Below, piece after piece: positions 48,519 to 58,154 of a DNA stretch of 64,000 nucleotides. Within the stretch, counting starts at the first letter, position 1; every line of letters starts with the position of its first letter. The notes below the pieces were generated by a model. It was not told where the DNA came from. It saw only the letters and a list, made by a program, of their open reading frames with translations, and ran no database searches. Position numbers and translations under genes: made by a program. The stretch is from Chitinivorax sp. PXF-14 (GTDB lineage Bacteria > Pseudomonadota > Gammaproteobacteria > Burkholderiales > SCOH01). Location of the stretch: the NCBI RefSeq assembly GCF_040812015.1, contig NZ_JBFNXJ010000005.1, positions 1-64,000 of the forward strand, read 5' to 3'.

Positions 48519-50777
48519 CTAATTCAAGCCAACCTTGCTACCCTTGATCACCACGTCGCTCGATGCCTTGACGTTCATCTTGCCCGAGCCATCGATGGTG
48601 ATGTCCTTACCCTTGACGGTGATCGTGCCGTCCTTCTTCATCGTGATGCTGGCGCTGCCGGTGGTGATGGTGACCGAGTCGCCGGCGTTGATGACGAGGT
48701 TCTTGCCGATGCTCTGGTTATCGTCCTTGCCGACCGAGACGGTGCGGCCGTCGCCGATGGTGACGCTTTCCGCCTTGCTGACGCTTTCGGTGCGGCCGCC
48801 GCCGATGGTGATGCTTTCGTCCTTGCTGACGTTCTCGCTGCGGCCGCCGCCGATGGTGATGCTCTCGTCCTTGCTGACGTTCTCGGTGCGGCCACCGTTG
48901 ATGGTGATGCTTTCGTCCTTGGCTACCGTTTCGGTACGCGCGCCGTTGATGGTGATGCTTTCGTCCTTGGCTACCGTTTCGGTACGGCCACCGTTGATGG
49001 TGATGGTTTCGTCCTTGGCGACCGTTTCGGTACGCGCGCCGTTGATGGTGATGGTTTCATCCTTGTCCACCGTTTCGGTGCGGTTCTGGTGGATGGTGAT
49101 GGTTTCGTCCTTGGCGACCGTCTCGGTGCGCTGGCCATGGATGGTGATGGTTTCGTTGTTGTCGACCGTTTCGGTGCGGTCGTGCTTGACGTGGGTGGTC
49201 TCGTCGTTGTCGATGGTCTTGGTTCGGTCGTGGCCGACCCAGTGGGTTTCGTCGTGCTCGACCTCGATGTCCTGGTTCTTCTCGGCGTGGAGGAACACCT
49301 GTTCGGCGCCGGTCTTGTCCTCGAAGCGGAGCTCGTTGAAGTTGGCGGCTCCGCCGCCGGGGCTAGAGCGGCTCTTGATGCCGGTCTGCGTCTTGTTCGC
49401 GGGCAGGCCGTAGGGCGGCATCTGTTCCTGGTTGTAGACGCGGCCGGTGACGATGGGCTGGTCCGGGTCGCCTTCGAGGAAGTCGACGATCACTTCCTGG
49501 CCGATGCGCGGGTTGGCGACGCCGCCCCATTGCTTGCCGGCCCAGGGCTGAGAGACGCGTATCCAGCACGAGGCGTTTTCGTCTTTCTTGGCGTAGCGGT
49601 CCCAATGGAATTGCACCTTGATGCGGCCATATTCGTCGACGTAGATTTCCTCGCCCGCCGGGCCGACCACCACGGCGGTCTGCGGCCCTTGCACGGTGGG
49701 CTTGGGGGTGCTGCGCACGGCGCGGAACGGTGTCTTGGAATTGAGCGCGATGAAGCGGCACTGGTAGCTCGACCCCTCGCCTTCGGTGCTCTCGTAGCCG
49801 TTGTACTGGAACTGGGTACGCGCGCTGGTCACCAGGTATTCGCGGTTCTGTTCGCTGCGCCCGTGCCCGGTCAGCTTGAACAGGTAGCCGCAACAGAGAC
49901 CGAGCGCGCCGGTATTGCCCTGAGCCAGCTCGTACTGGGACTGCAGCTCTTCGAGGCGGGACTTGACGTAGTGGTCGCCCTCGCCGGCCGTCACGTATTC
50001 GCCGGGGTAGTCGAAATACTCATGGCTGGCCTCGGCGTGGCTGCGGCTCTGCTTGGCGCTGACCTTCAGCTCCACGCTGGGTTTCTTGAAATCGTATTCG
50101 TCGAGCACCATCGCGCCGGGCTGGATCTCGCGCGTGACAGTCCATTCGTTGATGTGTTCCTTCTCGAGCTTGGTGTTGCGTTCGAGCGGGATGAAGGGCA
50201 CGCTGCCGTAGCCAGGGAAGGACTGCACCGCGCTGTAGCTGTCGGCCAGCACCAGCGTGTGTTTGCCCTTGCTGTGCTTGAAATAATAGAAGATGCCCTC
50301 TTGTTCCATCAGGCGGCTGACGAAGTTGAAATCGGTCTCGCGGTACTGCACACAATATTCCCACACGCGGTAGTCGGCGCTGAGGCGCGTCTCGAAGGCG
50401 GCGATCGGGTACTTGTTGAAGATGGCCTTGATGATGTCGGGCACCTTCATGTTCTGGAAGATGCGGCAGTCCGAGGTGCGCGTGAGCAGCCACAGCCAGG
50501 GCCGTGCGGCGATTTCGTAGCGGTAGTAGCGGCCATCCATGCCCATCAGGCCAAAGCGTGTGACATAGCCGTCGAAATGGCGCACGGCGTCGTTCGGCAG
50601 CGCGAGATCGACCGTGACGTTGTGGCCGAGCAGCTTGTCCGGGTCGATGTCGGCCTTCTCCGACAGCGCGACGATGCCGTACTCGAACGGCCGCCCCAGC
50701 GCCTCCACGGCATTCATGCTGTGAAACAGCAGCGTTGTATCACCCAGCGGGGTGTGCAACTCCATCACGCGCGGCAT
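48519..50777 (-). CDS. vgrG: VgrG spike protein (TssI) with repetitive C-terminal beta-prism
   Basis: 752 residues. The gp27/gp5-like body includes FEYGIVALSEKADIDPDKLLG at the start and the OB-fold block GRIKVQFHWDR then SCWIRVSQPWAGKQWGGVANPR. The C-terminal part has 11 consecutive 16-residue units (RTETVAKDETITINGG type), then a glycine-rich tip ending VKGKDITIDGSGKMNV. MPRVMEL is chosen as start (GGAG 5 nt before) over an ATG eight codons upstream. The tip binds the DUF4150 effector. Confidence 0.95.
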   Translation of the reverse strand: MPRVMELHTPLGDTTLLFHSMNAVEALGRPFEYGIVALSEKADIDPDKLLGHNVTVDLALPNDAVRHFDGYVTRFGLMGMDGRYYRYEIAARPWLWLLTRTSDCRIFQNMKVPDIIKAIFNKYPIAAFETRLSADYRVWEYCVQYRETDFNFVSRLMEQEGIFYYFKHSKGKHTLVLADSYSAVQSFPGYGSVPFIPLERNTKLEKEHINEWTVTREIQPGAMVLDEYDFKKPSVELKVSAKQSRSHAEASHEYFDYPGEYVTAGEGDHYVKSRLEELQSQYELAQGNTGALGLCCGYLFKLTGHGRSEQNREYLVTSARTQFQYNGYESTEGEGSSYQCRFIALNSKTPFRAVRSTPKPTVQGPQTAVVVGPAGEEIYVDEYGRIKVQFHWDRYAKKDENASCWIRVSQPWAGKQWGGVANPRIGQEVIVDFLEGDPDQPIVTGRVYNQEQMPPYGLPANKTQTGIKSRSSPGGGAANFNELRFEDKTGAEQVFLHAEKNQDIEVEHDETHWVGHDRTKTIDNDETTHVKHDRTETVDNNETITIHGQRTETVAKDETITIHQNRTETVDKDETITINGARTETVAKDETITINGGRTETVAKDESITINGARTETVAKDESITINGGRTENVSKDESITIGGGRSENVSKDESITIGGGRTESVSKAESVTIGDGRTVSVGKDDNQSIGKNLVINAGDSVTITTGSASITMKKDGTITVKGKDITIDGSGKMNVKASSDVVIKGSKVGLN
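48699..49226 (-). repeat. Eleven 48-bp in-frame repeats in vgrG
   Basis: Each unit encodes 16 residues of consensus R-T-E-T-V-x-K-D-E-[ST]-I-T-I-[NG]-G-[GA]. Central units are almost identical in DNA and outer ones diverged, which suggests growth by slippage or unequal crossing-over. This is a coding beta-helix repeat, not a CRISPR. Confidence 0.92.
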
Positions 50778-51023
50778 GCTGGCTCCGGCAAGGGGAAACA
50801 TGGGCAGGCCAGCATGTGAACGGGCCTGTCAGCGGATGCATCAAACCCCGTCCCGCAGGGCCAGTCGCCGCTGGCTGACAAGGGCTGTCGATGACTCTTC
50901 AACCTTAGTGGTCGAACGCCCCAGTTTCAAGTGAGACAAGGGCTTGCGAGACGCCGGCATGCGCATGCGCTCGCTGCCCGCCCCCCGGCTTCATGCCAAC
51001 GTCAATACCGGGCGCGGCAACCG

Positions 51024-52379
51024 TCACGGCTTGCGTGCCGCGACCACCAGCCCATGCACGTCTTCACCGGCCTCGCTGCGCAGCACGGCCGGCGCCATCT
51101 GCAGCAGCTCGAACCCGGCTGCACGCAGCTGATCGGCCACATAGGGCCCGCTGTGGCTGTAGCGTCCGTGCGGGTTGATGCGGTAGCCGGCCGCCACGCC
51201 GGCATCGCAAGCCTCGACCGTGAACAGCAGCAGGCCGCCTGGCCGCAGTGCCTGGCAGGCCGCGCGCGCCACGCCACCGAGCTCGCCGAAATAGACCAGC
51301 GTATCGGCCGACACGATGATGTCGAACGCCGCATCGTGCGCCGTCAGGAAGGCCGTCAGCTCGCCTTTGTAGAGCTTGTCGTAGACCTGCCGGGCGGCGG
51401 CCCGCGTCAGCATGCCGGCGGACAGGTCCACCCCCAGCAGCCGCGCCGCATACGGTTTGAGCAAGGATCCACACAGGCCAGTGCCGCAGCCGGCATCGAG
51501 CACGATCAGGGTCTCGTCGGCCGCGGCCAGCCGGCCCAGCGTCTCGACCAACAGCGACGGTGCGCGGTAATTCAGACGCTCGAGCTTGGCGTCGAAGCTG
51601 TCGGCAAAGGCATCGAACGTTGCCGCGACATAGGCATCGGCCGCACGCGGCGGCACATCCAGGCCCGAACAGGCGGCCAGCATGTGCCTGGCGATCGGGT
51701 GATCGGGCTCGTCCGCCAGCCACTGGCGAAACACCTCGCCGGCCTTGTCGATCTCGCCGATGGTGTAATAGGCCACCCCCAGCAGCTTGCGGCTTTGCGC
51801 GTTCAGCGGCTTCAGCGTGATGGCCTTGCAGTAACAGGCCACGGCGTCGTGCGTGGCGCCGCGCGCGGCCAGCAGCATGCCGAGATTGTTGTAGGCATCG
51901 ACATGCTCTGGGTTGAGCGCGATCGCCCGCCGATACGCCTGTTCCGCCTCGTCGCCACGCTGTAGCGCCCGCAGCAGCACGCCCAGGTTGTTGTGCGCAT
52001 CGGCATGGCCGGGCTGCAGCGTGATCGCCTGGCCGTAGACATCGGCCGCACGCTCGAACTCGCCACGTTCGAGCAGCACATTGCCCAGGTTGTTGTAACG
52101 GTCGGGCTGGCCCGGGTCGAGCGCGATCGAGCGTTCGATCAGCTCGACGGCCTCGTCGCTACGGTCGCGCTGGTGCAGCAGCACGCCGAGGAAATGCAAC
52201 GCGTCGGGCGACGCCGGATCGGCCTGCAGCACGCGGCGATACAGGCTCTCAGCCAATTCGGCGTTACCGCTGCGATGCAGGTTCACCGCCATGGCGAGCG
52301 CCTCGTCCAGGCTGACGTCGACCAGTTGCTCCGGGTCGATCGATGCAGTATCCGGGGCCGATTTGATATCACGATTCAC
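51024..52379 (-). CDS. TPR protein with C-terminal class I SAM methyltransferase
   Basis: 451 residues. About six TPR units span residues 26-235 (LHFLGVLLHQRDRSDEAVEL, YNNLGNVLLERGEFERAADV, HNNLGVLLRALQRGDEAEQA). The methyltransferase follows at about 250-448: motif I LDAGCGTG 294-301, acidic LLGVDLS, and post-motif LRPGGLLLFTVE. It lies between clpV and vgrG on the same strand; the 245 bp before vgrG hold no gene. Substrate unknown; the location suggests it could modify a T6SS component or payload, but it may simply be a passenger. Confidence 0.85.
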   Translation of the reverse strand: MNRDIKSAPDTASIDPEQLVDVSLDEALAMAVNLHRSGNAELAESLYRRVLQADPASPDALHFLGVLLHQRDRSDEAVELIERSIALDPGQPDRYNNLGNVLLERGEFERAADVYGQAITLQPGHADAHNNLGVLLRALQRGDEAEQAYRRAIALNPEHVDAYNNLGMLLAARGATHDAVACYCKAITLKPLNAQSRKLLGVAYYTIGEIDKAGEVFRQWLADEPDHPIARHMLAACSGLDVPPRAADAYVAATFDAFADSFDAKLERLNYRAPSLLVETLGRLAAADETLIVLDAGCGTGLCGSLLKPYAARLLGVDLSAGMLTRAAARQVYDKLYKGELTAFLTAHDAAFDIIVSADTLVYFGELGGVARAACQALRPGGLLLFTVEACDAGVAAGYRINPHGRYSHSGPYVADQLRAAGFELLQMAPAVLRSEAGEDVHGLVVAARKP

Positions 52380-52415
52380 TTGGCAACATCCCTGAAATGG
52401 TAAAGCGGTCCGGCC

Positions 52416-55232
52416 TTAAGCGGCGACGCTGCCCTCCACGCCGAATTCATACACAAAATCGCTGTCCGCCACCTTGACCGTCACACCGCTCACCGGCCGG
52501 CCCTCGGCCAGATGGCTCAGGAAGGCCTGGCTGATCTGCGGCAGCACGGAATTGGTGAGGATCGCGTCGATCATGCGCCCGCCACTGTCCACTTCGGTAC
52601 AGCGGCTGGTGATCAGCTTCACCACCTCGTCGTCGTAGTTGAACGGGATCCTGTGGTTCTCCCACACGCGCTTCTTGATGCGGTTGAGCTGCAGCCGCGC
52701 GATCTTGCCCAGCACTTCGTCGCTGAGCGGGTAATACGGGATCACCACCAGGCGTCCCAGCAGCGCCGGCGGGAACACCTCGAGCAGGGGCTTGCGCAGG
52801 GCGTGGGCGAGCGAATCGAGGTCAGGCAGCAGCTCGGGGTCGTGGCACATGCTCTTGATCATGTCTGTGCCTGCGTTGGTGGTCAGCAGGATGATGGTGT
52901 TCTTGAAGCTGATGTAGCGCCCCTCGCCATCCTCCATCCAGCCCTTGTCGAAGACCTGGAAAAATATCTCGTGCACGTCGCGGTGGGCCTTCTCGATCTC
53001 GTCGAGCAGCACGATGCTGTAGGGCCGCCGGCGCACCGCCTCGGTCAGCACGCCGCCCTCGCCGTAGCCGACATAGCCGGGCGGCGCGCCCTTGAGCGTG
53101 GAGACGGTGTGCGCCTCCTGGAACTCGCTCATATTGATGGTGATGACATTCTGCTCGCCGCCGTACAGCGCCTCGCCCAGCGCGAGCGCGGTCTCGGTCT
53201 TGCCGATGCCTGAACTGCCGGCGAGCATGAACACGCCGATCGGCTTGTTCGGGTTGTCGAGCTTGGCGCGCGAGGTCTGGATGCGACGTGCGATCATCTC
53301 CAGGCCGTGGCGCTGACCGATCACGCGTTCGCTCAGGGTGTCGGCGAGCCTGAGCACGGCCTCGACCTCGTTCCTCACCATGCGGCCGACCGGGATGCCG
53401 GTCCAGTCCGCCACCACCGCCGATACGGCCTGTTCGTCCACGCTGGGCAGGATCAGCGGCGCCTCGCCCTGCAAGGTGGCAAGCCTGGCCTGCTGCTCGC
53501 GCAGCTCGGCCAGCAAGGCTTCGCGGTCGGGCTGCGGCTCGGCTGGCGCCGCCGTGCCCGGTGTGTCTGGCGTATCCGGTGCGGCGACAGCGACCGGCGG
53601 TGGCTCAGCCGTTGCAGCCGCAGCCGGCGACGGCTCGGGTATCTCGCCAACAGGCGGCGGCGGGGCAGCGGCCACCTGCCCATCCACCGGCTTGCCACCC
53701 GCACGCAGCTTGGCGCGCAGGCCGAGTATCCGTTCGACCAGGGCTTTTTCTTCCTGCCAGCGCTGATTGAGGCTGGCCTGCCTCGTCTGCTCGGCCGCCA
53801 TCTGCTGCTCGGCCTCCGCGCGGCGGGCGGTCGCGTCGATGCCGATGGCTTCTTCGCGGCCGATGATTTCGAGCTCGACCTGCAGCGACTCGATGTGGCG
53901 CAAGCTGTCCTCGACCTCGGGCGGCGTCGCATGCTGGCTGATGGCAACGCGCGCGCAGGCCGTGTCGAGCAGGCTCACCGCCTTGTCGGGCAGCTGGCGC
54001 GCGGGAATATAGCGGTGCGACAGGCGCACGGCGGCTTCGAGCGCCTCGTCGAGCAATTGCACGCGATGGTGCTTTTCAAGCGTGGAGGCAACGCCGCGCA
54101 CCATCAGCAGCGCCTTTTCCTCGCCGGGCTCCAGCACCTGGATGACCTGAAAGCGCCGGGTCAGCGCCGGGTCCTTCTCGAAGTACTTCTTGTACTCGGC
54201 CCAGGTCGTCGCGCCGATGGTGCGCAAGGTGCCACGCGCGAGCGCCGGCTTGAGCAGGTTGGCAGCATCGCCGGTGCCGGCGGCGCCCCCTGCGCCAATC
54301 AGGGTATGCGCCTCGTCGACGAACAGGATGATGGGCTTGGGCGAGGCCTGCACCTCGTCGATCACGCCGCGCAGGCGGTTCTCGAATTCCCCTTTCATGC
54401 TGGCGCCGGCCTGCAGCAGGCCGATGTCGAGTGTGAGCAGGGTGACATCCTTCAGCGCCGGCGGCACGTCGCCCTTGACGATGCGCTGGGCGAAGCCCTC
54501 AACTACGGCTGTCTTGCCGACGCCAGCCTCGCCGGTGAGGATGGGGTTGTTCTGGCGCCGCCGCATGAGGATGTCGACGATCTGGCGGATTTCCTCATCG
54601 CGCCCGGTCACCGGGTCGATCTGCCCCTTGCGTGCGCGCTCGGTCAAGTCGGTGGTGAAGCGCTTGAGCGCCTCCTGCTTGCCCATCGCCGCCGGTGCCA
54701 GCGCGTCGGCCGCCTCGCCCGGCGCCGCCGCCCCGCTCGATGCCTGCAGGGCCGTCTCGGGTGAGGTTTCGACGATGCGCGGCAGCTCGTCGGTCAGGGT
54801 ATCCGGGCGGATCTTCTCGAACTCCTTAGAGATGGCGAACAGCGCGTTGCGCAGCGAGGTGGTCTTGAGCAGGCCGATCATCAGATGCCCGGTGCGCACC
54901 TGATACTCGCCGAACATCAGCGTGCCATAGACCCAGGCGCGTTCGACCGCGTTTTCGAGATTGGACGACAGGTCGGAGATGGAGTTGGCGCCGCGCGGCA
55001 GCCGGTCGAGCGCGCGGGTCAGGTCGGCGGCGAGCCTCGCCGCGTCGAGCTCGAAGTGGCGCACGATGCGGTGCAGATCTGAATCCTGCGTCTCCAGTAT
55101 CTGCTTGAGCCAGTGTTCGAGCTCGACATACGGGTTGCCGCGCAGCTTGCAGAATACCGTCGCCCCCTCCACCGCCTTGTAGGCCAGGCTGTTGAGCTTG
55201 CCAAACAGCGTGACGCGGCTGATCTCACTCAT
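52416..55232 (-). CDS. clpV: T6SS ATPase ClpV (TssH)
   Basis: 938-residue AAA+ disaggregase that recycles contracted TssBC sheaths. N-domain (LFGKLNSLAYKAVEGATVFCKLRGNPYVELEHWL), NBD1 Walker A GEAGVGKT (234-241) with FVDEAH (304-309), a coiled-coil M-domain, and NBD2 Walker A GSSGIGKT (672-679). The M-domain contains an unusual Pro/Ala-rich insert, about 511-568. MSEISRV is the start, with GGGGGAG upstream; it overlaps the tssG end by 8 bp. Confidence 0.97.
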   Translation of the reverse strand: MSEISRVTLFGKLNSLAYKAVEGATVFCKLRGNPYVELEHWLKQILETQDSDLHRIVRHFELDAARLAADLTRALDRLPRGANSISDLSSNLENAVERAWVYGTLMFGEYQVRTGHLMIGLLKTTSLRNALFAISKEFEKIRPDTLTDELPRIVETSPETALQASSGAAAPGEAADALAPAAMGKQEALKRFTTDLTERARKGQIDPVTGRDEEIRQIVDILMRRRQNNPILTGEAGVGKTAVVEGFAQRIVKGDVPPALKDVTLLTLDIGLLQAGASMKGEFENRLRGVIDEVQASPKPIILFVDEAHTLIGAGGAAGTGDAANLLKPALARGTLRTIGATTWAEYKKYFEKDPALTRRFQVIQVLEPGEEKALLMVRGVASTLEKHHRVQLLDEALEAAVRLSHRYIPARQLPDKAVSLLDTACARVAISQHATPPEVEDSLRHIESLQVELEIIGREEAIGIDATARRAEAEQQMAAEQTRQASLNQRWQEEKALVERILGLRAKLRAGGKPVDGQVAAAPPPPVGEIPEPSPAAAATAEPPPVAVAAPDTPDTPGTAAPAEPQPDREALLAELREQQARLATLQGEAPLILPSVDEQAVSAVVADWTGIPVGRMVRNEVEAVLRLADTLSERVIGQRHGLEMIARRIQTSRAKLDNPNKPIGVFMLAGSSGIGKTETALALGEALYGGEQNVITINMSEFQEAHTVSTLKGAPPGYVGYGEGGVLTEAVRRRPYSIVLLDEIEKAHRDVHEIFFQVFDKGWMEDGEGRYISFKNTIILLTTNAGTDMIKSMCHDPELLPDLDSLAHALRKPLLEVFPPALLGRLVVIPYYPLSDEVLGKIARLQLNRIKKRVWENHRIPFNYDDEVVKLITSRCTEVDSGGRMIDAILTNSVLPQISQAFLSHLAEGRPVSGVTVKVADSDFVYEFGVEGSVAA

Positions 55233-56277
55233 GATGCTCCCCCTCGCTTGCATGGTTGTCGTAGACGAGCCGCTCGGCGTCGAGCGTCAGGTCGGCCGCG
55301 GCATGGCCGCTCCGGCGCTGGCCCAGCCAGGTGGTCCAGCCCAGCCGCTCGTGGCGCCCGAGGCGCGCCCTGGGCACGTCGGCGGCCAGCAGGGTGAGCC
55401 GCACATCCCATTCCAGCTCGAAACCGAGGTATTGCCGCACCCAGTCGACCAATGCGCGCAGCGCCCGCCCACCCGGCAGCAAGGCGCGGTATTGCGCCTC
55501 GTCAAGCGGGCCGAGCCAGATCCTGATCTTGTGCTGCCGGTCCCAGATACGACCGCCAGCGGTGATACCGAGGCCAAGCGTCAGGCCCTTGTCGTGCCGC
55601 CCGAGGCGGGCACGGTCGTCAGGCGACAGGCGCATCCAGTGGCCGCAGAACTCCTCCACGCGCACCGGCAGCTGAAAATAGTCGCTCAACACCGCCACCA
55701 GCCCGTCGCGATTGCGCACCTGGCGCGCCAGCCAGCCGGCGTGGAAGCGCTTGGCGTCGTCAGGCACGCTGTCGCGCTCGCGCACGGCATCGAGCCCGAG
55801 ACCGAACAGGCTGCCGACATAGCCCGCGAACCGGTCTTCATCGGGCCGATCCAGCGCCACCGTGGGCTGGGCCTGCGCCCAGGCACGATAGAACAGCAGC
55901 AGCATGCGGTGGTGGAACAGGTCGAGGAAACGCGCGAAAGTCGGGTCGCCGGCATGCAGCAGGCGGTCGCGCACATACTCGGTGAAGTGCGTCGGCATCG
56001 GGCCGTTGGGGCCGAGCAGGCCGAAAAACCGTACGGCAAGCCGTGGCGCATGCTTGTCGTCACCGCGCGTCAACGCGGACAGCGTGGCCGGCGCGAAGTC
56101 GAGCGCCGGCTCCTGCGCCAGGCGGACGGCCTCGTCCTGCGGCCGCAGCGCCTGGCCGAGCCGCGGCTTGTCGGCATGGGCGCACTCGATGCGGCGCATG
56201 ACCTTGAAGAAGTCAAAGGCGTAGGGCCTGCGCTCGATCGCGTCGAACAGCTTCAGAGTATCGGCCGGCTGCCGCAT
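55225..56277 (-). CDS. tssG: T6SS baseplate protein TssG
   Basis: 350 residues of the ImpH/VasB family, part of the TssEFGK baseplate wedge. Typical start: RPYAFDFFKVMRRIECAHADKPRLGQA. ATG at 56277 with GGGAG 6 nt before is preferred over an upstream in-frame TTG. Overlaps tssF by 25 bp. Confidence 0.95.
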   Translation of the reverse strand: MRQPADTLKLFDAIERRPYAFDFFKVMRRIECAHADKPRLGQALRPQDEAVRLAQEPALDFAPATLSALTRGDDKHAPRLAVRFFGLLGPNGPMPTHFTEYVRDRLLHAGDPTFARFLDLFHHRMLLLFYRAWAQAQPTVALDRPDEDRFAGYVGSLFGLGLDAVRERDSVPDDAKRFHAGWLARQVRNRDGLVAVLSDYFQLPVRVEEFCGHWMRLSPDDRARLGRHDKGLTLGLGITAGGRIWDRQHKIRIWLGPLDEAQYRALLPGGRALRALVDWVRQYLGFELEWDVRLTLLAADVPRARLGRHERLGWTTWLGQRRSGHAAADLTLDAERLVYDNHASEGEHHE

Positions 56278-58127
56278 CTTGGCTCCCAACGGCCGATCTC
56301 GCCGCGCTCGGCGGAGCGCAGCACGGTTTCGGTAAAGGTGTTGAGCGAGGCATGGCGCGCGAGGAGCTGCTCGAGCACGCAGCCGAACAGGTAGGCGCTG
56401 CCGCCCTGAAAGGCCAGCTCGCTGACCTGCAGGCCGATCTCCAGCCCGCGGCCGAAGGCGATCGGCCCGGGCATCGGCAGGCGCCGCGTCACCGGCCGCA
56501 CCGACATGCCAAGCAGCCCCTCCACCTGCTTGGCCGTGCCGGCCTCGGGCTGCGACACGTACAGCGACAGCATTTCGCGCAGGGCAGCGGCGCCCTCCTC
56601 GGGGCCGGCATCCATCAGCGACAGGTAGTTCAGCGACAGCTGGCTCAGAAAGCGCCAGGACACCGCCCCCAGGGCCAGCGGCGAGGCCGGCCGGCTGGGG
56701 CCTTTAAGCGTGCGGATCGCGTCGACCGGTGCGGCGATGTCGAGCGAAAAATCGCTGCGATCGGTGCCCTGCGGCATGATCAGCGGCAGGTCGCGATTGG
56801 TGCACAGCGTCGATACCGCGAGCTGGCGCAGGTCGCCACGGTATGGCGCCTCGGCCGGGTCGACCAGCGACAGGTAGACCTCGCTGCCGACATAGCTGGT
56901 GCGAAAGCCGGTGCGCCGCTGCTTCTCCGACGGCACGCGCGGCTCGCGCAGCAAGGTGTAGTAAGCCCGGTGGGCCGTCCCTTCGGTGTGATAGGCGGCG
57001 TAGAACGGCAGGAAAGGCTGGTCGCCATCGCTATCGACGCCGAAGCCCGTCACGCCGGTCACCGCGAACACTTCGAAATCCATCGGCCGCGTGCGGTCCG
57101 GCACCACGTGATGCTCGTTGACGGCATCGTCGAGATGGATGCGGTCCGCACGCTTCGGAAACAGGTTGATGGCCGGTACGCAGTGCAAGGCGAAATCGGC
57201 CTGGTCCACCACCGCTTCGAGCCCCGGCTCGTGTCGCGAGAACGGTATGACCAGCTCGAACTCGCTGCCGCCGCGCCGCCGCAGCACCGGGTTGATACCG
57301 GTGACGTCGAAGAACAGGTAGCGGCGCGGAAACGCGAAATACTCCTGCAACAGCCGGTAGCCCTGAAAGCTGCGCAGGTTGGCCGGCAGCAGCGCTTCAT
57401 CGTCGCCATAGCCGACGCGTTCGATGCAGCGCGCCGGCAACAGCTCGTGCCAGGCCCAGGGGCGCGTGCCCGGCGCCAGCACGACGGCCTGCGCCGAGCC
57501 GAAGATCAGCTCGTACAGCTTGCCCGCCACCTCGTCGCTGCCGCTCAGGCAGATCCGCAGCCGGTCCAGCGCCAGCTGGTCGAGCGTCACGCCGGCCGTA
57601 CTCTGCAGCTTGATGCGGATGCCCGCCTTCATCGGCTTGCGCAGGCCGAAGCGCGCCACCGGCATGTCCGGCGCGTACTGGAAATACTCGGCCTGGATGA
57701 TCCTGAGCGGCCACAGCCGCAGCTCGTCGGCGGTGCGGAACTCGCAGCCTGTGGCCTCGCTCTTGGCCGGCTGGGCGCGCAAGGCCGTGTCGCGCGGGAT
57801 CGGAAACCCCGTCGCCAGTCCGGGCTCGGCCAGTTGCGGCTCGAAGCACGCGATGAGCATGGCCGGTGTCGGCGTCAGGAAGTTGGGGTAGATCATCTCC
57901 AGCAGACGCTGGGTGAAACGCGGGAACTCGGCGTCCAGCCTCAGCTGCACGCGCGCGGCGAGGAAGGCGAAACCTTCGAGCAGGCGCTCGACGTAGGGGT
58001 CGGCCACCTCGATGCCGCTCATGCCCAGACGCCCCGCGATCTTCGGGAAGGCCTCGGCAAACTCGGCCCCCATCTCGTGCAGGTGCTGCAGCTCCTGGTT
58101 GTAGTAGCGCAGTAGCCGCGGGTCCAT
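56253..58127 (-). CDS. tssF: T6SS baseplate protein TssF
   Basis: 624 residues of the ImpG/VasA family, starting MDPRLLRYYNQELQHLHEMGAEFA with the family block KIAGRLGMSGIEVADPYVERLLEGFAFLAARVQLRLD. Main wedge scaffold with TssG. It follows tssE by 27 bp. Confidence 0.96.
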   Translation of the reverse strand: MDPRLLRYYNQELQHLHEMGAEFAEAFPKIAGRLGMSGIEVADPYVERLLEGFAFLAARVQLRLDAEFPRFTQRLLEMIYPNFLTPTPAMLIACFEPQLAEPGLATGFPIPRDTALRAQPAKSEATGCEFRTADELRLWPLRIIQAEYFQYAPDMPVARFGLRKPMKAGIRIKLQSTAGVTLDQLALDRLRICLSGSDEVAGKLYELIFGSAQAVVLAPGTRPWAWHELLPARCIERVGYGDDEALLPANLRSFQGYRLLQEYFAFPRRYLFFDVTGINPVLRRRGGSEFELVIPFSRHEPGLEAVVDQADFALHCVPAINLFPKRADRIHLDDAVNEHHVVPDRTRPMDFEVFAVTGVTGFGVDSDGDQPFLPFYAAYHTEGTAHRAYYTLLREPRVPSEKQRRTGFRTSYVGSEVYLSLVDPAEAPYRGDLRQLAVSTLCTNRDLPLIMPQGTDRSDFSLDIAAPVDAIRTLKGPSRPASPLALGAVSWRFLSQLSLNYLSLMDAGPEEGAAALREMLSLYVSQPEAGTAKQVEGLLGMSVRPVTRRLPMPGPIAFGRGLEIGLQVSELAFQGGSAYLFGCVLEQLLARHASLNTFTETVLRSAERGEIGRWEPRCGSRPIL

Positions 58128-58154
58128 CAGGCCGGCCCGCCGCGGTCGAATGGA

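Noticed and set aside
48699-49226. Regular 48-bp repeats considered as a CRISPR array
   Set aside because: No unique spacers; the units are contiguous, in frame and encode VgrG beta-helix turns.
48507-50819. A 770-codon open frame antisense to vgrG with Val-Asp-Gly-Asp repeats
   Set aside because: The repeats are the complement of the VgrG 16-residue units; no ribosome site or family match, and VgrG explains the DNA.
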